From: Echinicola soli
GTDB taxonomy: Bacteria > Bacteroidota > Bacteroidia > Cytophagales > Cyclobacteriaceae
Reading direction: 5' to 3'
NCBI RefSeq assembly: GCF_006575665.1
Contig: NZ_CP041253.1
Coordinates: forward strand, 5,485,001 to 5,549,000
Length of the DNA stretch: 64,000 nucleotides
Part shown: piece after piece, positions 56,184-64,000 of the stretch
Layout of the letters: each line of letters begins with the position of its first letter
How positions within the stretch are numbered: the first letter of the stretch is position 1
Translations under genes and position numbers: made by a program
Notes under the pieces: generated by a model
What the model saw: only the letters and a program-made list of their open reading frames with translations
The model's database searches: none
What the model was told of the DNA's origin: nothing

Positions 56184-57323
56184 ATGATAAAACACCCCTT
56201 TTTCTTGGCATTTGCCCTGCTATTGACAGGGGCATGTTCCGGTCCCAAGAATGAAAAAAGCAGCCCTGAACTCCAAGAAATCAAGCTTGAATATGCCGTT
56301 GGCTTCAACCTTTATCAGGGAGATGGTTATAAAGTAATCGAAGTCACCAAGGGCTTTCCCGGCAACCACCAGCCTTTTAGCTACCTGGTAAAAGAAGACG
56401 CCTCCATTGAAACCCCCAGAGGAAACTATGATGCTATCATTAAGGCCAATGTCCAAGAAATCATCCTGACCTCCACCACCCAGATCCCCCATTTGGTCGC
56501 ATTGGACATTCCCACACGTCTGGTGGCATTCCCAAACCTTGACCTGATTTCCTCTTCACCACTCCGGGAACGTATCGATGAAGGGCTGGTGGAAGAACTG
56601 GGCAGCGGTGCCAAATACAACATCGAAAAAATCATTGACCTATCACCTGACTTGCTGATGATCTCCACGCTAGGGGACAATGTCAAGGACCTACAATTAC
56701 TCGCCAAAGCCGACATTCCTACCGTCATCAATGGCGACTATGTCGAACAGCACCCCTTGGGCAGGGCAGAATGGATCAAGTTTACCGGAGCACTGACAGG
56801 CACCTTCGAACAAGCTTCAGCCTATTTTGATCAAATAAAAAACAACTACCTCACCCTTAAAGGAGATGTTCAGGACGCCTCTTTTACTACTATCCCCACC
56901 GTTTTGAGCGGAAACATGTACCGGGACATTTGGTATGCTCCCGCTGGCAATAACTGGGGGGCCATTTTTCTGGAAGACGCTGGTGCCGACTACATCTTTA
57001 AGGACCAGGAAAGCACGGGAAGTCTCCAACTCAGCTACGAAGTAGTCCTGGACAAAGGGCTGAATGCAGATATTTGGATCAGCACTGCTGAATTTGGCAC
57101 CTTGCAGCAAATGGCAGCTGCCGATTCCCGCTACGCGCAGTTTAAGGCTTTCGAAACAGGTGATATCTATACATTTGCCAATACAAGGGGTGCCACCGGC
57201 GGCCTGGAATATTTTGAATTGGGCTATACCCGCCCGGACATCATACTCAAAGATTTGATAAAAATCTTCCATCCTAGTCTGATCCCCGATTACAAGCCTT
57301 ATTTTTACCAAAAGCTAAATTAA
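56184..57323 (+). CDS. ABC transporter substrate-binding lipoprotein (iron-siderophore/cobalamin type)
   Basis: 379-residue lipoprotein (lipobox LTGAC, Cys13) of the TroA/FecB/BtuF superfamily. Its mature chain shows the two-lobe pattern of these receptors: KVIEVTKGFPGN ... FSYLVKEDA, VGLDPTR-like IIDLSPDLLMISTLGD in the first lobe, and TGDIYTFANTRGATGGLEYFELGYTRPDIILKDLIKIFHP in the second, seen in pieces. It captures ferric siderophore or corrinoid on the periplasmic side for the permease that follows 9 bases later. Which ligand it binds cannot be read from the sequence. Confidence 0.88.
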   Translation: MIKHPFFLAFALLLTGACSGPKNEKSSPELQEIKLEYAVGFNLYQGDGYKVIEVTKGFPGNHQPFSYLVKEDASIETPRGNYDAIIKANVQEIILTSTTQIPHLVALDIPTRLVAFPNLDLISSSPLRERIDEGLVEELGSGAKYNIEKIIDLSPDLLMISTLGDNVKDLQLLAKADIPTVINGDYVEQHPLGRAEWIKFTGALTGTFEQASAYFDQIKNNYLTLKGDVQDASFTTIPTVLSGNMYRDIWYAPAGNNWGAIFLEDAGADYIFKDQESTGSLQLSYEVVLDKGLNADIWISTAEFGTLQQMAAADSRYAQFKAFETGDIYTFANTRGATGGLEYFELGYTRPDIILKDLIKIFHPSLIPDYKPYFYQKLN

Positions 57324-57332
57324 ACATGGCCT

Positions 57333-58385
57333 TTGGATAAAAACCCCCTTCATATCGCCCTGAAAATAGTACTGTCGACCGGATTGCTTATGGTGCTCTT
57401 CCTGGTCAATATCAGCATGGGATCCGTGCATATCCCCCTTGGCGACGTATTGGATGGCCTGGCAGGCGGTGATATGGCCAAGGCAAGTTGGCAGACCATC
57501 CTCTTCCAATATAGGGTACCAAAAGCCTTCACCGCCCTAATCGCTGGCGTGGGACTCTCCGTCAGTGGCCTTCAAATGCAGTCCTTTTTCAGGAATCCTT
57601 TGGCGGGTCCTTATGTCCTGGGCATCAGTTCTGGTGCCGGATTGGGCGTGGCCCTGTTGATCTTGGGCGGAAGCGCTTTTGGCTGGTCGCTCACCAATAG
57701 CACTGACAGTTATTTGTCATGGGGCATCTGGGGAGTAATCATTGCCGGCAGTACAGGAGCTATTTTGATACTTCTCCTGATGAGCTTTACCGCCTGGAAA
57801 GTAAAAAACAGTGCTACCTTACTGATCATTGGACTGATGTTTGGGAGTGCTTCGGGAGCCATAGTAAGTGTACTCTCTTATTTTGGCAACGCCGAAGACC
57901 TTAAGCTTTTCACCATCTGGTCCATGGGAAGCCTTGGCGGCATCAGCGGGGATCAGCTCCAGGTTTTTGCAGGTGTCGCCGTCCTCGGCATGATCCCTGT
58001 CATCCTACAAATCAAATCCTATAATGCCATGCTGATGGGCGAGCGCTATGCCAGGAGCATGGGAATCAATATCAATGCGCTGCGGTGGACCATGATCATG
58101 AGCACAGGCATCTTGGCCGGGAGCGCAACGGCTTTTTGTGGCCCCATAGCCTTTATCGGCATAGCTGTCCCCCACTTGGCCAGAATTCTCTTCAGAACCG
58201 GAGACCACAAAGTCCTCTTCCCTGCCACAGCACTGATTGGCGCGGCCTTTTTACTCGTCAGTGATGCGATCAGTCAATTACCGGGATTTGCAGAAACCTT
58301 GCCCGTAAATGTAATCACCTCGCTTTTCGGGGCACCACTGGTGATCTGGTTAATTTTAAAACGAAATTTTATCAGCGATTTTTGA
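57333..58385 (+). CDS. ABC transporter permease, FecCD/BtuC family
   Basis: 350 residues with about ten membrane helices, in line with FecC/FecD/BtuC permeases. Family marks are LRxPR-like FQYRVPKAFTALIAGVGLSVSGLQMQ (about 50-75), RNPLAGPYVLGISSGAGLGV (about 80-100) and GPIAFIGIAVPHLAR (about 270-284), shown in parts. The start is a TTG at 57333; an ATG at 57326 runs into a stop at once. Its TGA overlaps the ATG of the ATPase gene by one base, suggesting coupled translation. One permease gene of this type makes a homodimer. Confidence 0.93.
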   Translation: MDKNPLHIALKIVLSTGLLMVLFLVNISMGSVHIPLGDVLDGLAGGDMAKASWQTILFQYRVPKAFTALIAGVGLSVSGLQMQSFFRNPLAGPYVLGISSGAGLGVALLILGGSAFGWSLTNSTDSYLSWGIWGVIIAGSTGAILILLLMSFTAWKVKNSATLLIIGLMFGSASGAIVSVLSYFGNAEDLKLFTIWSMGSLGGISGDQLQVFAGVAVLGMIPVILQIKSYNAMLMGERYARSMGININALRWTMIMSTGILAGSATAFCGPIAFIGIAVPHLARILFRTGDHKVLFPATALIGAAFLLVSDAISQLPGFAETLPVNVITSLFGAPLVIWLILKRNFISDF

Positions 58386-59377
58386 TGGATAGCCCACATT
58401 ATATATTGGAAGGAACAGGCATCAGCATCGGATACCACAAAGGAAAGCAAGTCATCAAGGTGGGCGAATCCCTGTCTTTTAAGCTTCCAAAAGGGAAACT
58501 CACTTGTCTACTCGGGCCAAACGGGGTGGGGAAATCTACTTTGGTGAAAACCATTATGGGACATCTTCCCAGTTTGGCCGGGGACATTATATTTTCAGGA
58601 ATCCCCTTACACGAACAACATCCACGTCAACTTGCCCAAAAAATCAGTGTCGTGCTGACCGACAAAATTACTGCCGGCAACCTGACCGTCCAGCAATTGG
58701 TTGCATTGGGACGTACACCGTTCACCAATTGGCTGGGAAAACTAGCCGCTGAGGACAAGCACATCATCACTGAAGCCCTGCAGGCTACCAAAACCTATTA
58801 CCTCAAAGACCAGCTGATCAGCGAAATCAGTGACGGTCAACTTCAGAAAGTAATGATCGCCCGAGCACTTGCCCAAGATGGCCAGCTGATCATCCTGGAT
58901 GAACCCACCGCCCATTTAGATCTGATCAACCGCTACGAGATCATGCACCTGTTGCGCGACATCACCAATAAACAAGGAAAATCCATTTTGGTCGTCACAC
59001 ACGACCTGGAAATCGCTATCGAAACAGCCGATAACCTTTGGATCATGCAGTGTGGCGTGCCATTGACTACCGGAACACCTGAGGACCTGGTCATCTCCGG
59101 CAGAATCAACCTGCTTACTACCGGATCGAGACTTACTTTTGACCCAGCCCTGGGGAAAATTCGACCAGCTGCTTTACAAACCTATGGCAGCATCCATGGT
59201 CCTGACCACCTGGTCCAATGGCTGAAACTTGCCCTGCACAAAAGCGCCATTAAATTACCCCAAAATTTATCCATCGAAGTGGTAGATGCTCCCCCTACCT
59301 TCAGAATCACTGGTAATGGTTTTGAAGAAACATTGCATGATATTCAGTCCGTTATTTCATGGCTAAAACAGCGATGA
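58385..59377 (+). CDS. ABC transporter ATP-binding protein (iron-siderophore/cobalamin type)
   Basis: 330 residues. Walker A GPNGVGKST (about 43-51), Q-loop region, signature EISDGQLQKV (about 148), Walker B LIILDEPTAHLD (about 170) and the H-loop HDLE (about 206). The signature has Asp where LSGGQ proteins have the first Gly (S-D-G-Q), a variant often met in Bacteroidota importers of this type. After the usual core (to about 250) there is an 80-residue C-terminal extension of unknown role. ATG at 58385 overlaps the permease stop. The operon terminator follows at 59508. Confidence 0.93.
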   Translation: MDSPHYILEGTGISIGYHKGKQVIKVGESLSFKLPKGKLTCLLGPNGVGKSTLVKTIMGHLPSLAGDIIFSGIPLHEQHPRQLAQKISVVLTDKITAGNLTVQQLVALGRTPFTNWLGKLAAEDKHIITEALQATKTYYLKDQLISEISDGQLQKVMIARALAQDGQLIILDEPTAHLDLINRYEIMHLLRDITNKQGKSILVVTHDLEIAIETADNLWIMQCGVPLTTGTPEDLVISGRINLLTTGSRLTFDPALGKIRPAALQTYGSIHGPDHLVQWLKLALHKSAIKLPQNLSIEVVDAPPTFRITGNGFEETLHDIQSVISWLKQR

Positions 59378-59507
59378 ATCAGGCAGAAGCTTTCTTAAAT
59401 CCAACACTACCCCAGCAGGACAGCCCTAAGTAGCACAACAGCCTTTCTCCCCTAAATATTGGTTTTCTTATTAGCTTATCCGGAGCATTTTAAACACAAA
59501 AACCATT

Positions 59508-59538
59508 AACCCTATCTTTTTTATAGGGTTTTGTTTTT
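59508..59538 (+). terminator. Terminator of the ABC importer operon
   Basis: Stem AACCCTAT (59508-59515) / ATAGGGTT (59523-59530) and TTGTTTTT. Its T run overlaps the -33 element of the marR promoter. Confidence 0.8.
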
Positions 59539-59564
59539 CTGGAAATATTTTTCTTTTATATTTG
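59531..59564 (+). promoter_or_regulatory. Promoter of the MarR-family gene
   Basis: -33 TTG (59531-59533), 23-base spacer, -7 TATATTTG (59557-59564), 18 bases before the ATG at 59582. The position excludes a longer start at 59531. Confidence 0.6.
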
Positions 59565-59581
59565 TCATACTAATAATTGCG

Positions 59582-60013
59582 ATGACAAAAGAACAATTTA
59601 GTCAATACTCGTTTTTGCTGGACCGAACAGCCAGAAGGGTCAAACAATATGCCCAGCAAAAGTTTAAGGTAGGAGACTTCGACGTAACAGTGGACCAATG
59701 GCTTGTCCTGAAACACTTGGCCGAAAACGAAGCCTTGAGTCAAACCGAATTGGCGACGCTGGTGTTTAAGGATCAACCTACCCTAACAAGGATCATTGAC
59801 ATACTGTGTAAAAAGGGCTATGTCCAGCGGATACAGCACCCTGGAGACCGGAGGAGCTTTCACCTGCTGCTCACCACCAATGGGGAAGAAAAAGTAGCCG
59901 AACTAAAGCCCAAAATAAGTGGCATCAGGGAAAAAGCCTGGGAAAACTTAGGGCAGAAGGACTTTGAGGAATTCAAAAGAATCCTCAACACCATCTACAG
60001 TAATTTAGAATAG
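59582..60013 (+). CDS. MarR-family transcriptional regulator
   Basis: 143 residues. A winged helix-turn-helix of the MarR type: helix region SQTELATLVFKDQPTLTRIIDILCKKG (about 53-79), then the wing hallmark DRR in HPGDRRSFHLLLT (about 85-97). N- and C-terminal helices should form the dimer. Such proteins usually repress nearby genes until a small aromatic or oxidant ligand is bound. The ferredoxin-NADP reductase gene follows after 99 bases on the same strand and is the obvious target, but no inverted-repeat operator is clear. Confidence 0.9.
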   Translation: MTKEQFSQYSFLLDRTARRVKQYAQQKFKVGDFDVTVDQWLVLKHLAENEALSQTELATLVFKDQPTLTRIIDILCKKGYVQRIQHPGDRRSFHLLLTTNGEEKVAELKPKISGIREKAWENLGQKDFEEFKRILNTIYSNLE

Positions 60014-60112
60014 TTTTAAATAAAACATGGAATTACCTGTTTTCCTCTTTATATTTGCACGGAAAAACGAACAATTCCAATCACTTAAGGAAAGTAACTA
60101 CATATTTACACC

Positions 60113-61117
60113 ATGATAACAACTGACATTTGCATCGTCGGAGCAGGACCTGTGGGATTATTCACTGTATTTGAAGCAGGTTTGTTGAAAATGCGTTGCC
60201 ACCTGATCGACGCATTGCCACAGGTGGGAGGACAGCTCTCTGAAATATATCCACAAAAACCAATCTATGATATTCCCGGCTACCCAGAGGTAAAGGCGCA
60301 GGAATTGGTGGACAATCTGATGAAACAAATCGAACCGTTCGACCCCAGCTTTACCTTAGGTGAGCGTGTGGATTACCTTGCCAAGCAAGATGACGGCTCA
60401 TTTGTAATCACTACCAGCGACAAGACAAAAGTCCACGCGCAGGTGATTGTCATTGCTGGTGGGCTGGGCTGTTTCGAACCAAGAAAGCCTGTTCTGGAAA
60501 ACCTTGAGAGTTTTGAGGGCAAAGGCATCACCTACATGGTAAAAGATCCAGAACAGTTCCGTGACAAAAAGGTCATCCTTGCCGGTGGCGGGGATTCAGC
60601 ACTGGACTGGACGATCTTCCTATCTGATGTAGCCGAAAAAGTAACCTTGGTACATAGAAATGAAACATTCCGTGGGGCTCCTGATTCTGCCGCCAAGGTA
60701 TTTGACATGGCCAATAACGGAAAAATCGACCTTATCCTAAGCTCCAACCTGACCAAAATCTCGGGAAATGGCCACCTGCAAAGCGTGTCCATGAAAAACA
60801 AAGCCAAGGAAGAAATCACCGTAGATACGGATTATTTGATCCCATTGTTTGGACTGAGCCCAAAACTGGGACCGATTGCCGAATGGGGATTGAACATCGA
60901 CAAAAATGCCATTGAGGTAGACACCACCGATTACTCCACCAATGTGGAGCGAATCTATGCAGTTGGGGACATCAACACCTATGAGAACAAACTCAAACTG
61001 ATCCTTTGTGGCTTCCATGAGGCGGCCTTGATGTGTCACAGTGCATTCAAATATGTGTACCCTGATCAAAAATTAAGCTTTAAATATACAACCGTTAATG
61101 GCGTAAATGCATTTTAA
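60113..61117 (+). CDS. Ferredoxin-NADP+ reductase, thioredoxin reductase-like
   Basis: FAD enzyme of 334 residues that moves electrons between NADPH and ferredoxin. FAD motif GAGPVGLFTVFEAG (residues 9-22), the family marks PQVGGQLSEIYPQKPIYDIPG (about 36-56, in parts) and second dinucleotide fold VILAGGGDSALDW (about 150-162). There is no CxxC redox pair, which distinguishes it from thioredoxin reductase and matches YumC-type FNR. It is next to a [2Fe-2S] ferredoxin gene (15 bases downstream), its natural partner. A TATATTTG (60050-60057) upstream without TTG may be part of its promoter. Confidence 0.95.
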   Translation: MITTDICIVGAGPVGLFTVFEAGLLKMRCHLIDALPQVGGQLSEIYPQKPIYDIPGYPEVKAQELVDNLMKQIEPFDPSFTLGERVDYLAKQDDGSFVITTSDKTKVHAQVIVIAGGLGCFEPRKPVLENLESFEGKGITYMVKDPEQFRDKKVILAGGGDSALDWTIFLSDVAEKVTLVHRNETFRGAPDSAAKVFDMANNGKIDLILSSNLTKISGNGHLQSVSMKNKAKEEITVDTDYLIPLFGLSPKLGPIAEWGLNIDKNAIEVDTTDYSTNVERIYAVGDINTYENKLKLILCGFHEAALMCHSAFKYVYPDQKLSFKYTTVNGVNAF

Positions 61118-61132
61118 TTATAAATTTGCGGT

Positions 61133-61453
61133 ATGGTAACATTTGAAGTAGAAGATCACGACGGCAACCGTCAGCCGATAGAAGCTCCGGATGATATGGG
61201 GCTGAGCTTAATGGAAGTACTGAAAGCCTCCGAATATCCTGTTTTGGCCACTTGTGGTGGCATGGCTCTATGCGCCACCTGCCACGTGGAAGTGCTCCAG
61301 GGAAAAGATGGCCTCGGTGATGCCACCGACCCGGAACTCGACCAGCTGGAAGGTTTGCCGGAGATGTACGACACCAGCAGGCTTGCCTGCCAAATCAGGA
61401 TCAGCGACCAACTGGAGGGTGCCGTCTTCAAACTTAGAGGAGAAGATCAGTAA
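61133..61453 (+). CDS. [2Fe-2S] ferredoxin (adrenodoxin type)
   Basis: 106 residues. Cluster ligands Cys41, Cys47, Cys50 and Cys86 in CGGMALCATC and the LACQIRI segment give C-x5-C-x2-C-x35-C, the adrenodoxin pattern. It should pass electrons from the reductase upstream to unknown acceptors (hydroxylases, cluster assembly). The two genes are only 15 bases apart and are cotranscribed. A perfect terminator follows. Confidence 0.95.
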   Translation: MVTFEVEDHDGNRQPIEAPDDMGLSLMEVLKASEYPVLATCGGMALCATCHVEVLQGKDGLGDATDPELDQLEGLPEMYDTSRLACQIRISDQLEGAVFKLRGEDQ

Positions 61454-61472
61454 ACACAGTATTCACAATAGT

Positions 61473-61517
61473 AAAAAGGCGAACCTTTGGGATTGAAAGG
61501 TTCGCCTTTTTGTTTTT
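61473..61517 (+). terminator. Terminator of the FNR-ferredoxin operon
   Basis: Perfect 16-bp stem (61473-61488 with 61496-61511) with a 7-base loop and a T run. Bidirectional shape, but the mutase gene stop is 119 bases beyond. Confidence 0.9.
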
Positions 61518-61635
61518 CAGACTATCCGATTTTTTTCACTAGGAACAATATTCTTTTCGGCCCCACCACGGACAGTTTTCTTTTAATATTAATAGTGGTA
61601 ATTGGACTTTCATAATTCCCTTTGGCTTTCCATCA

Positions 61636-63702
61636 TTACGACCCTTCCCCCATCAAGTGTTTTACCATCCTAATGGCGGCTTTTGGCAAAACAGTTCCTG
61701 GACCGAATATATCTATCACCCCTTCCTTTTGTAAAAAACCATAATCATGCGGTGGAATGACACCTCCTGCCACCACCAAAATATCCGGCCGGCCCATTTC
61801 CCTGAGCGCTTTGATCAGCTGGGGGATGAGCACCTTATGGCCACCGGCCAATGAAGAGGCACCTACCAAATGGGCATCATTTTCCACCGCTTGCCTTGCC
61901 ACTTCTTCAGGCGTCTGAAACAGCGGCCCGATATCCACATCAAAGCCCATATCTGCCATACCCGAAGCAATGACTTTAGCGCCACGATCATGTCCATCCT
62001 GCCCCATTTTGGCGATCAGAATACGGGGCCTCCTCCCCTCCATTTCATCAAATTTCGCCGTCAGGGCCAAGGCTTCCTTAAATAATTCATTGTTATGAGA
62101 TTCCGAAGAATACACACCAGAAATGACTTGATTCTTTGCTTGATGGCGTCCAAAAGCTTTTTCCATGGCCATTGATATTTCTCCTAAGGTAGCGCTTTTT
62201 CGGGCAGCGTCCACGGCCAGTTCCAGCAAATTCCCCGTACCGGATTCCGCTGCCTTGGTGATGGTTTCGAGGCTCACTGCTACCGCTTCACTGTCCCGCT
62301 CTGCTTTGAGTTGTCTAAGTCTCGAATGCTGCCGCTCCAAAACCATTTCATTATCCACCTCTAGGATATCAAAATCCTCATCCGCTCCAACCACAAACCT
62401 GTTCACCCCAACAATGACTTCTTTTCCCTGATCTATCTTTGCTTGCCTTCGAGCGGCAGCTTCCTCTATTTTGCGCTTGGGCAGTCCTGCCTCAATGGCC
62501 TTGGCCATCCCGCCCATCGCCTCCACTTCCTGGATATGTCGCCAAGCCTTGTCCACCAATTCTTCTGTCTTTTCCTCCAGTAAGAAGCTCCCCCCCAGAG
62601 GATCCACCACTTTTCGAAGGCCATATTCATCGCGAAGTATTAATTGTGTATTCCGCGCAATGCGGGCCGAAAATTCAGTTGGCAATGCAAATGCTTCATC
62701 AAATGCATTGGTGTGCAAGGATTGGGTATGTCCCAACACTGCAGCCATAGCCTCCACGGTAGTTCTGGCCACATTGTTAAAGGCATCCTGCTCGGTCAAC
62801 GACCACCCCGAGGTCTGGCAGTGGGCGCGAAGCTTTAGGGATTTTGGGTCAGCGGGCTGAAAGTCCTTCATCAATTTAGCCCAAAGGAGTCTTCCCGCCC
62901 TAAGTTTGGCAATTTCCGTAAAGTGATCCATCCCGATTCCCCAGAAAAAAGATAGCCGTGGTGCAAAATCATCAATGGTCAAGCCCGACTTTAGGCCAGT
63001 TCTGACATATTCAAGGCCATCGGCCAAGGTATAGGCCAACTCCAACTCGGGAGTGGCCCCAGCCTCAAGCATATGGTAACCAGAAATAGAAATGGAATTG
63101 AATTGGGGCATATTTTTGGCCGTATACGCAACGATATCCGCAATAATCCTAAGGGAAGGCGCAGGTGGATAGATGTACGTATTGCGCACCATAAATTCTT
63201 TTAATATATCATTTTGGATCGTCCCCTTAAGCTGCTCTGGCCTGACGCCCTGCTCTTCAGCTGTCACGATATAAAAAGCCATGACCGGAATCACTGCACC
63301 ATTCATGGTCATGGAAACGGACATTTGATCCAGTGGAATCCCCTCAAATAGCACCTTCATATCCAGTACCGAATCTATCGCCACGCCTGCTTTCCCCACA
63401 TCGCCCTGTACCCTGGGATGGTCAGAATCATACCCGCGATGGGTGGCGAGGTCAAAGGCCACCGAAAGCCCCTTCTGTCCAGCCTTCAGGTTGTTTTTAT
63501 AAAACGCATTGGAATCTTCAGCGGTGGAAAAACCAGCATACTGCCTCAGCGTCCAAGGTCGCGCTCGATACATGGTACTATAAGACCCACGTAGATAGGG
63601 CACAATCCCTGCCGCATATTGTGCATGCACTGGCCTTGGACGATCACCGGTGCCAGCATCACCGACAGTCATTTGGGACAGTTTGGTCAAATCAGGCCTC
63701 AT
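61636..63702 (-). CDS. mutA: Methylmalonyl-CoA mutase large (catalytic) subunit
   Basis: Adenosylcobalamin enzyme that interconverts methylmalonyl-CoA and succinyl-CoA, used in propionate metabolism. 688 residues. Substrate-domain marks: [15 protein letters not shown] (about 46-60) with the active-site Tyr and [17 protein letters not shown]. The B12 domain is at the C-terminus with MGQDGHDRG (567-574): Asp569-x-His571-x-x-Gly574, His571 being the cobalt ligand. Symbols mutA/mutB are used in opposite ways by different authors; this is the catalytic, cobalamin-binding subunit. Its start overlaps the stop of the small subunit by 11 bases, so the two are translated together as a heterodimer. Confidence 0.95.
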   Translation of the reverse strand: MRPDLTKLSQMTVGDAGTGDRPRPVHAQYAAGIVPYLRGSYSTMYRARPWTLRQYAGFSTAEDSNAFYKNNLKAGQKGLSVAFDLATHRGYDSDHPRVQGDVGKAGVAIDSVLDMKVLFEGIPLDQMSVSMTMNGAVIPVMAFYIVTAEEQGVRPEQLKGTIQNDILKEFMVRNTYIYPPAPSLRIIADIVAYTAKNMPQFNSISISGYHMLEAGATPELELAYTLADGLEYVRTGLKSGLTIDDFAPRLSFFWGIGMDHFTEIAKLRAGRLLWAKLMKDFQPADPKSLKLRAHCQTSGWSLTEQDAFNNVARTTVEAMAAVLGHTQSLHTNAFDEAFALPTEFSARIARNTQLILRDEYGLRKVVDPLGGSFLLEEKTEELVDKAWRHIQEVEAMGGMAKAIEAGLPKRKIEEAAARRQAKIDQGKEVIVGVNRFVVGADEDFDILEVDNEMVLERQHSRLRQLKAERDSEAVAVSLETITKAAESGTGNLLELAVDAARKSATLGEISMAMEKAFGRHQAKNQVISGVYSSESHNNELFKEALALTAKFDEMEGRRPRILIAKMGQDGHDRGAKVIASGMADMGFDVDIGPLFQTPEEVARQAVENDAHLVGASSLAGGHKVLIPQLIKALREMGRPDILVVAGGVIPPHDYGFLQKEGVIDIFGPGTVLPKAAIRMVKHLMGEGS

Positions 63703-64000
63703 TGTCGTTGCTTTTTTTGTTTTGGGAAAATGCTGAAATCATTGCCCACCAGCCTCCCGATTCCTCCTGCTGTACCAATCCTGATTCGACTTTTTCCAGT
63801 ATAACATCCATCAAATAAGCTAAATAAAATGCTCCGCTAGTGGCATCACCCATTTCATCAAAATGGCTTTCATACTTCAACAAATTAGAAATATTGGCTG
63901 CGATCCTTCTTGCAAAAACCGGCACCGATTCATCTCCATGGACCTTAACCCATAAGGTATCGGCACCTCCCAAGATGGCCATCATGGCTTCCACTGTATT
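63692..64000 (-). CDS. mutB: Methylmalonyl-CoA mutase small subunit (C-terminal part; cut by window edge)
   Basis: Only the last ~102 codons lie in the window; the reading frame is open through base 64000. The visible part has [18 protein letters not shown] and ends in an acidic/polar tail, in line with the non-cobalamin-binding small subunit. Stop overlaps mutA start by 11 bases. Confidence 0.88.
   Translation of the reverse strand, partial: NTVEAMMAILGGADTLWVKVHGDESVPVFARRIAANISNLLKYESHFDEMGDATSGAFYLAYLMDVILEKVESGLVQQEESGGWWAMISAFSQNKKSNDNEA

Noticed and set aside
61121..61128. TAAATTTG as a separate ferredoxin promoter
   Set aside because: It is only 5 bases from the ferredoxin ATG, lacks a TTG upstream, and the gene is 15 bases after FNR; cotranscription explains it better.

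Overview
The window is a chromosomal segment of a Bacteroidota bacterium, most likely Cytophagales and by my best guess the Cyclobacteriaceae (Echinicola/Cyclobacterium/Algoriphagus type). The clues are a SusC/SusD pair, a DUF4924 gene, a PorE-like TPR/beta-propeller/OmpA protein, lipid A synthesis (lpxB), and promoters of the Bacteroidota type: a -33 TTG and a -7 TAnnTTTG 19-23 bases apart, visible upstream of the rRNA operon, tRNA-Leu, fur, lepA, purF, an ABC importer and a marR gene. Most of it is ordinary core genome.

Layout. 1-1060: the 5' part of a 16S rRNA gene (minus strand; the rest of the operon is off the left edge) with tandem promoters. 1065-5686: purA, a STAS protein, a Fur-family regulator and a bifunctional (p)ppGpp synthetase/hydrolase, all minus strand. 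5900-9489: tRNA-Leu(TAG), a structured spacer, then tig, clpP and clpX. 9545-18924: lpxB, a 6-pyruvoyl-tetrahydropterin synthase/QueD-family gene, an orphan susC/susD pair, the PorE-like gene and queE. 19094-22264: folD and lepA, separated by a small inverted-repeat-bounded element carrying a dead four-helix-bundle gene. 22503-30373: DUF4924, an SF1 helicase, ACP phosphodiesterase, M42 peptidase, amidophosphoribosyltransferase and murI, followed by a candidate small RNA. 31472-35419: an NtrC-type regulator facing a hybrid histidine kinase. 36236-39352: a CBS-domain cysteine/cystathionine synthase, pyrB and pyrR. 41203-43205: a PolX-like protein with a degraded polymerase site. 43276-53575: cold-shock protein, SixA-like phosphatase, SDR, hslU, lon, rseP, dxr and a DegP-type protease. 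54189-59377: an LVIVD lipoprotein, a beta-barrel protein and an iron/cobalamin-type ABC importer. 59582-61453: MarR, ferredoxin-NADP reductase and [2Fe-2S] ferredoxin. 61636-64000: methylmalonyl-CoA mutase, large subunit complete and small subunit cut by the window edge.

Functional themes are protein quality control (tig, clpPX, hslU, lon, rseP, degP), purine/pyrimidine synthesis (purA, purF, pyrBR, folD), 7-deazaguanine or pterin chemistry, and iron/corrinoid acquisition. The corrinoid theme could link the ABC importer to the B12-dependent mutase, but that is inference. I found no CRISPR array, no intact IS element and no phage. The most unusual items are the degenerate four-helix-bundle element between folD and lepA, the PolX-like protein whose polymerase Asp-x-Asp is replaced by Gln-x-Glu, a predicted 70-nt RNA beside murI, an orphan HEPN-like protein lacking its catalytic His, and the folded RNA between tRNA-Leu and tig.
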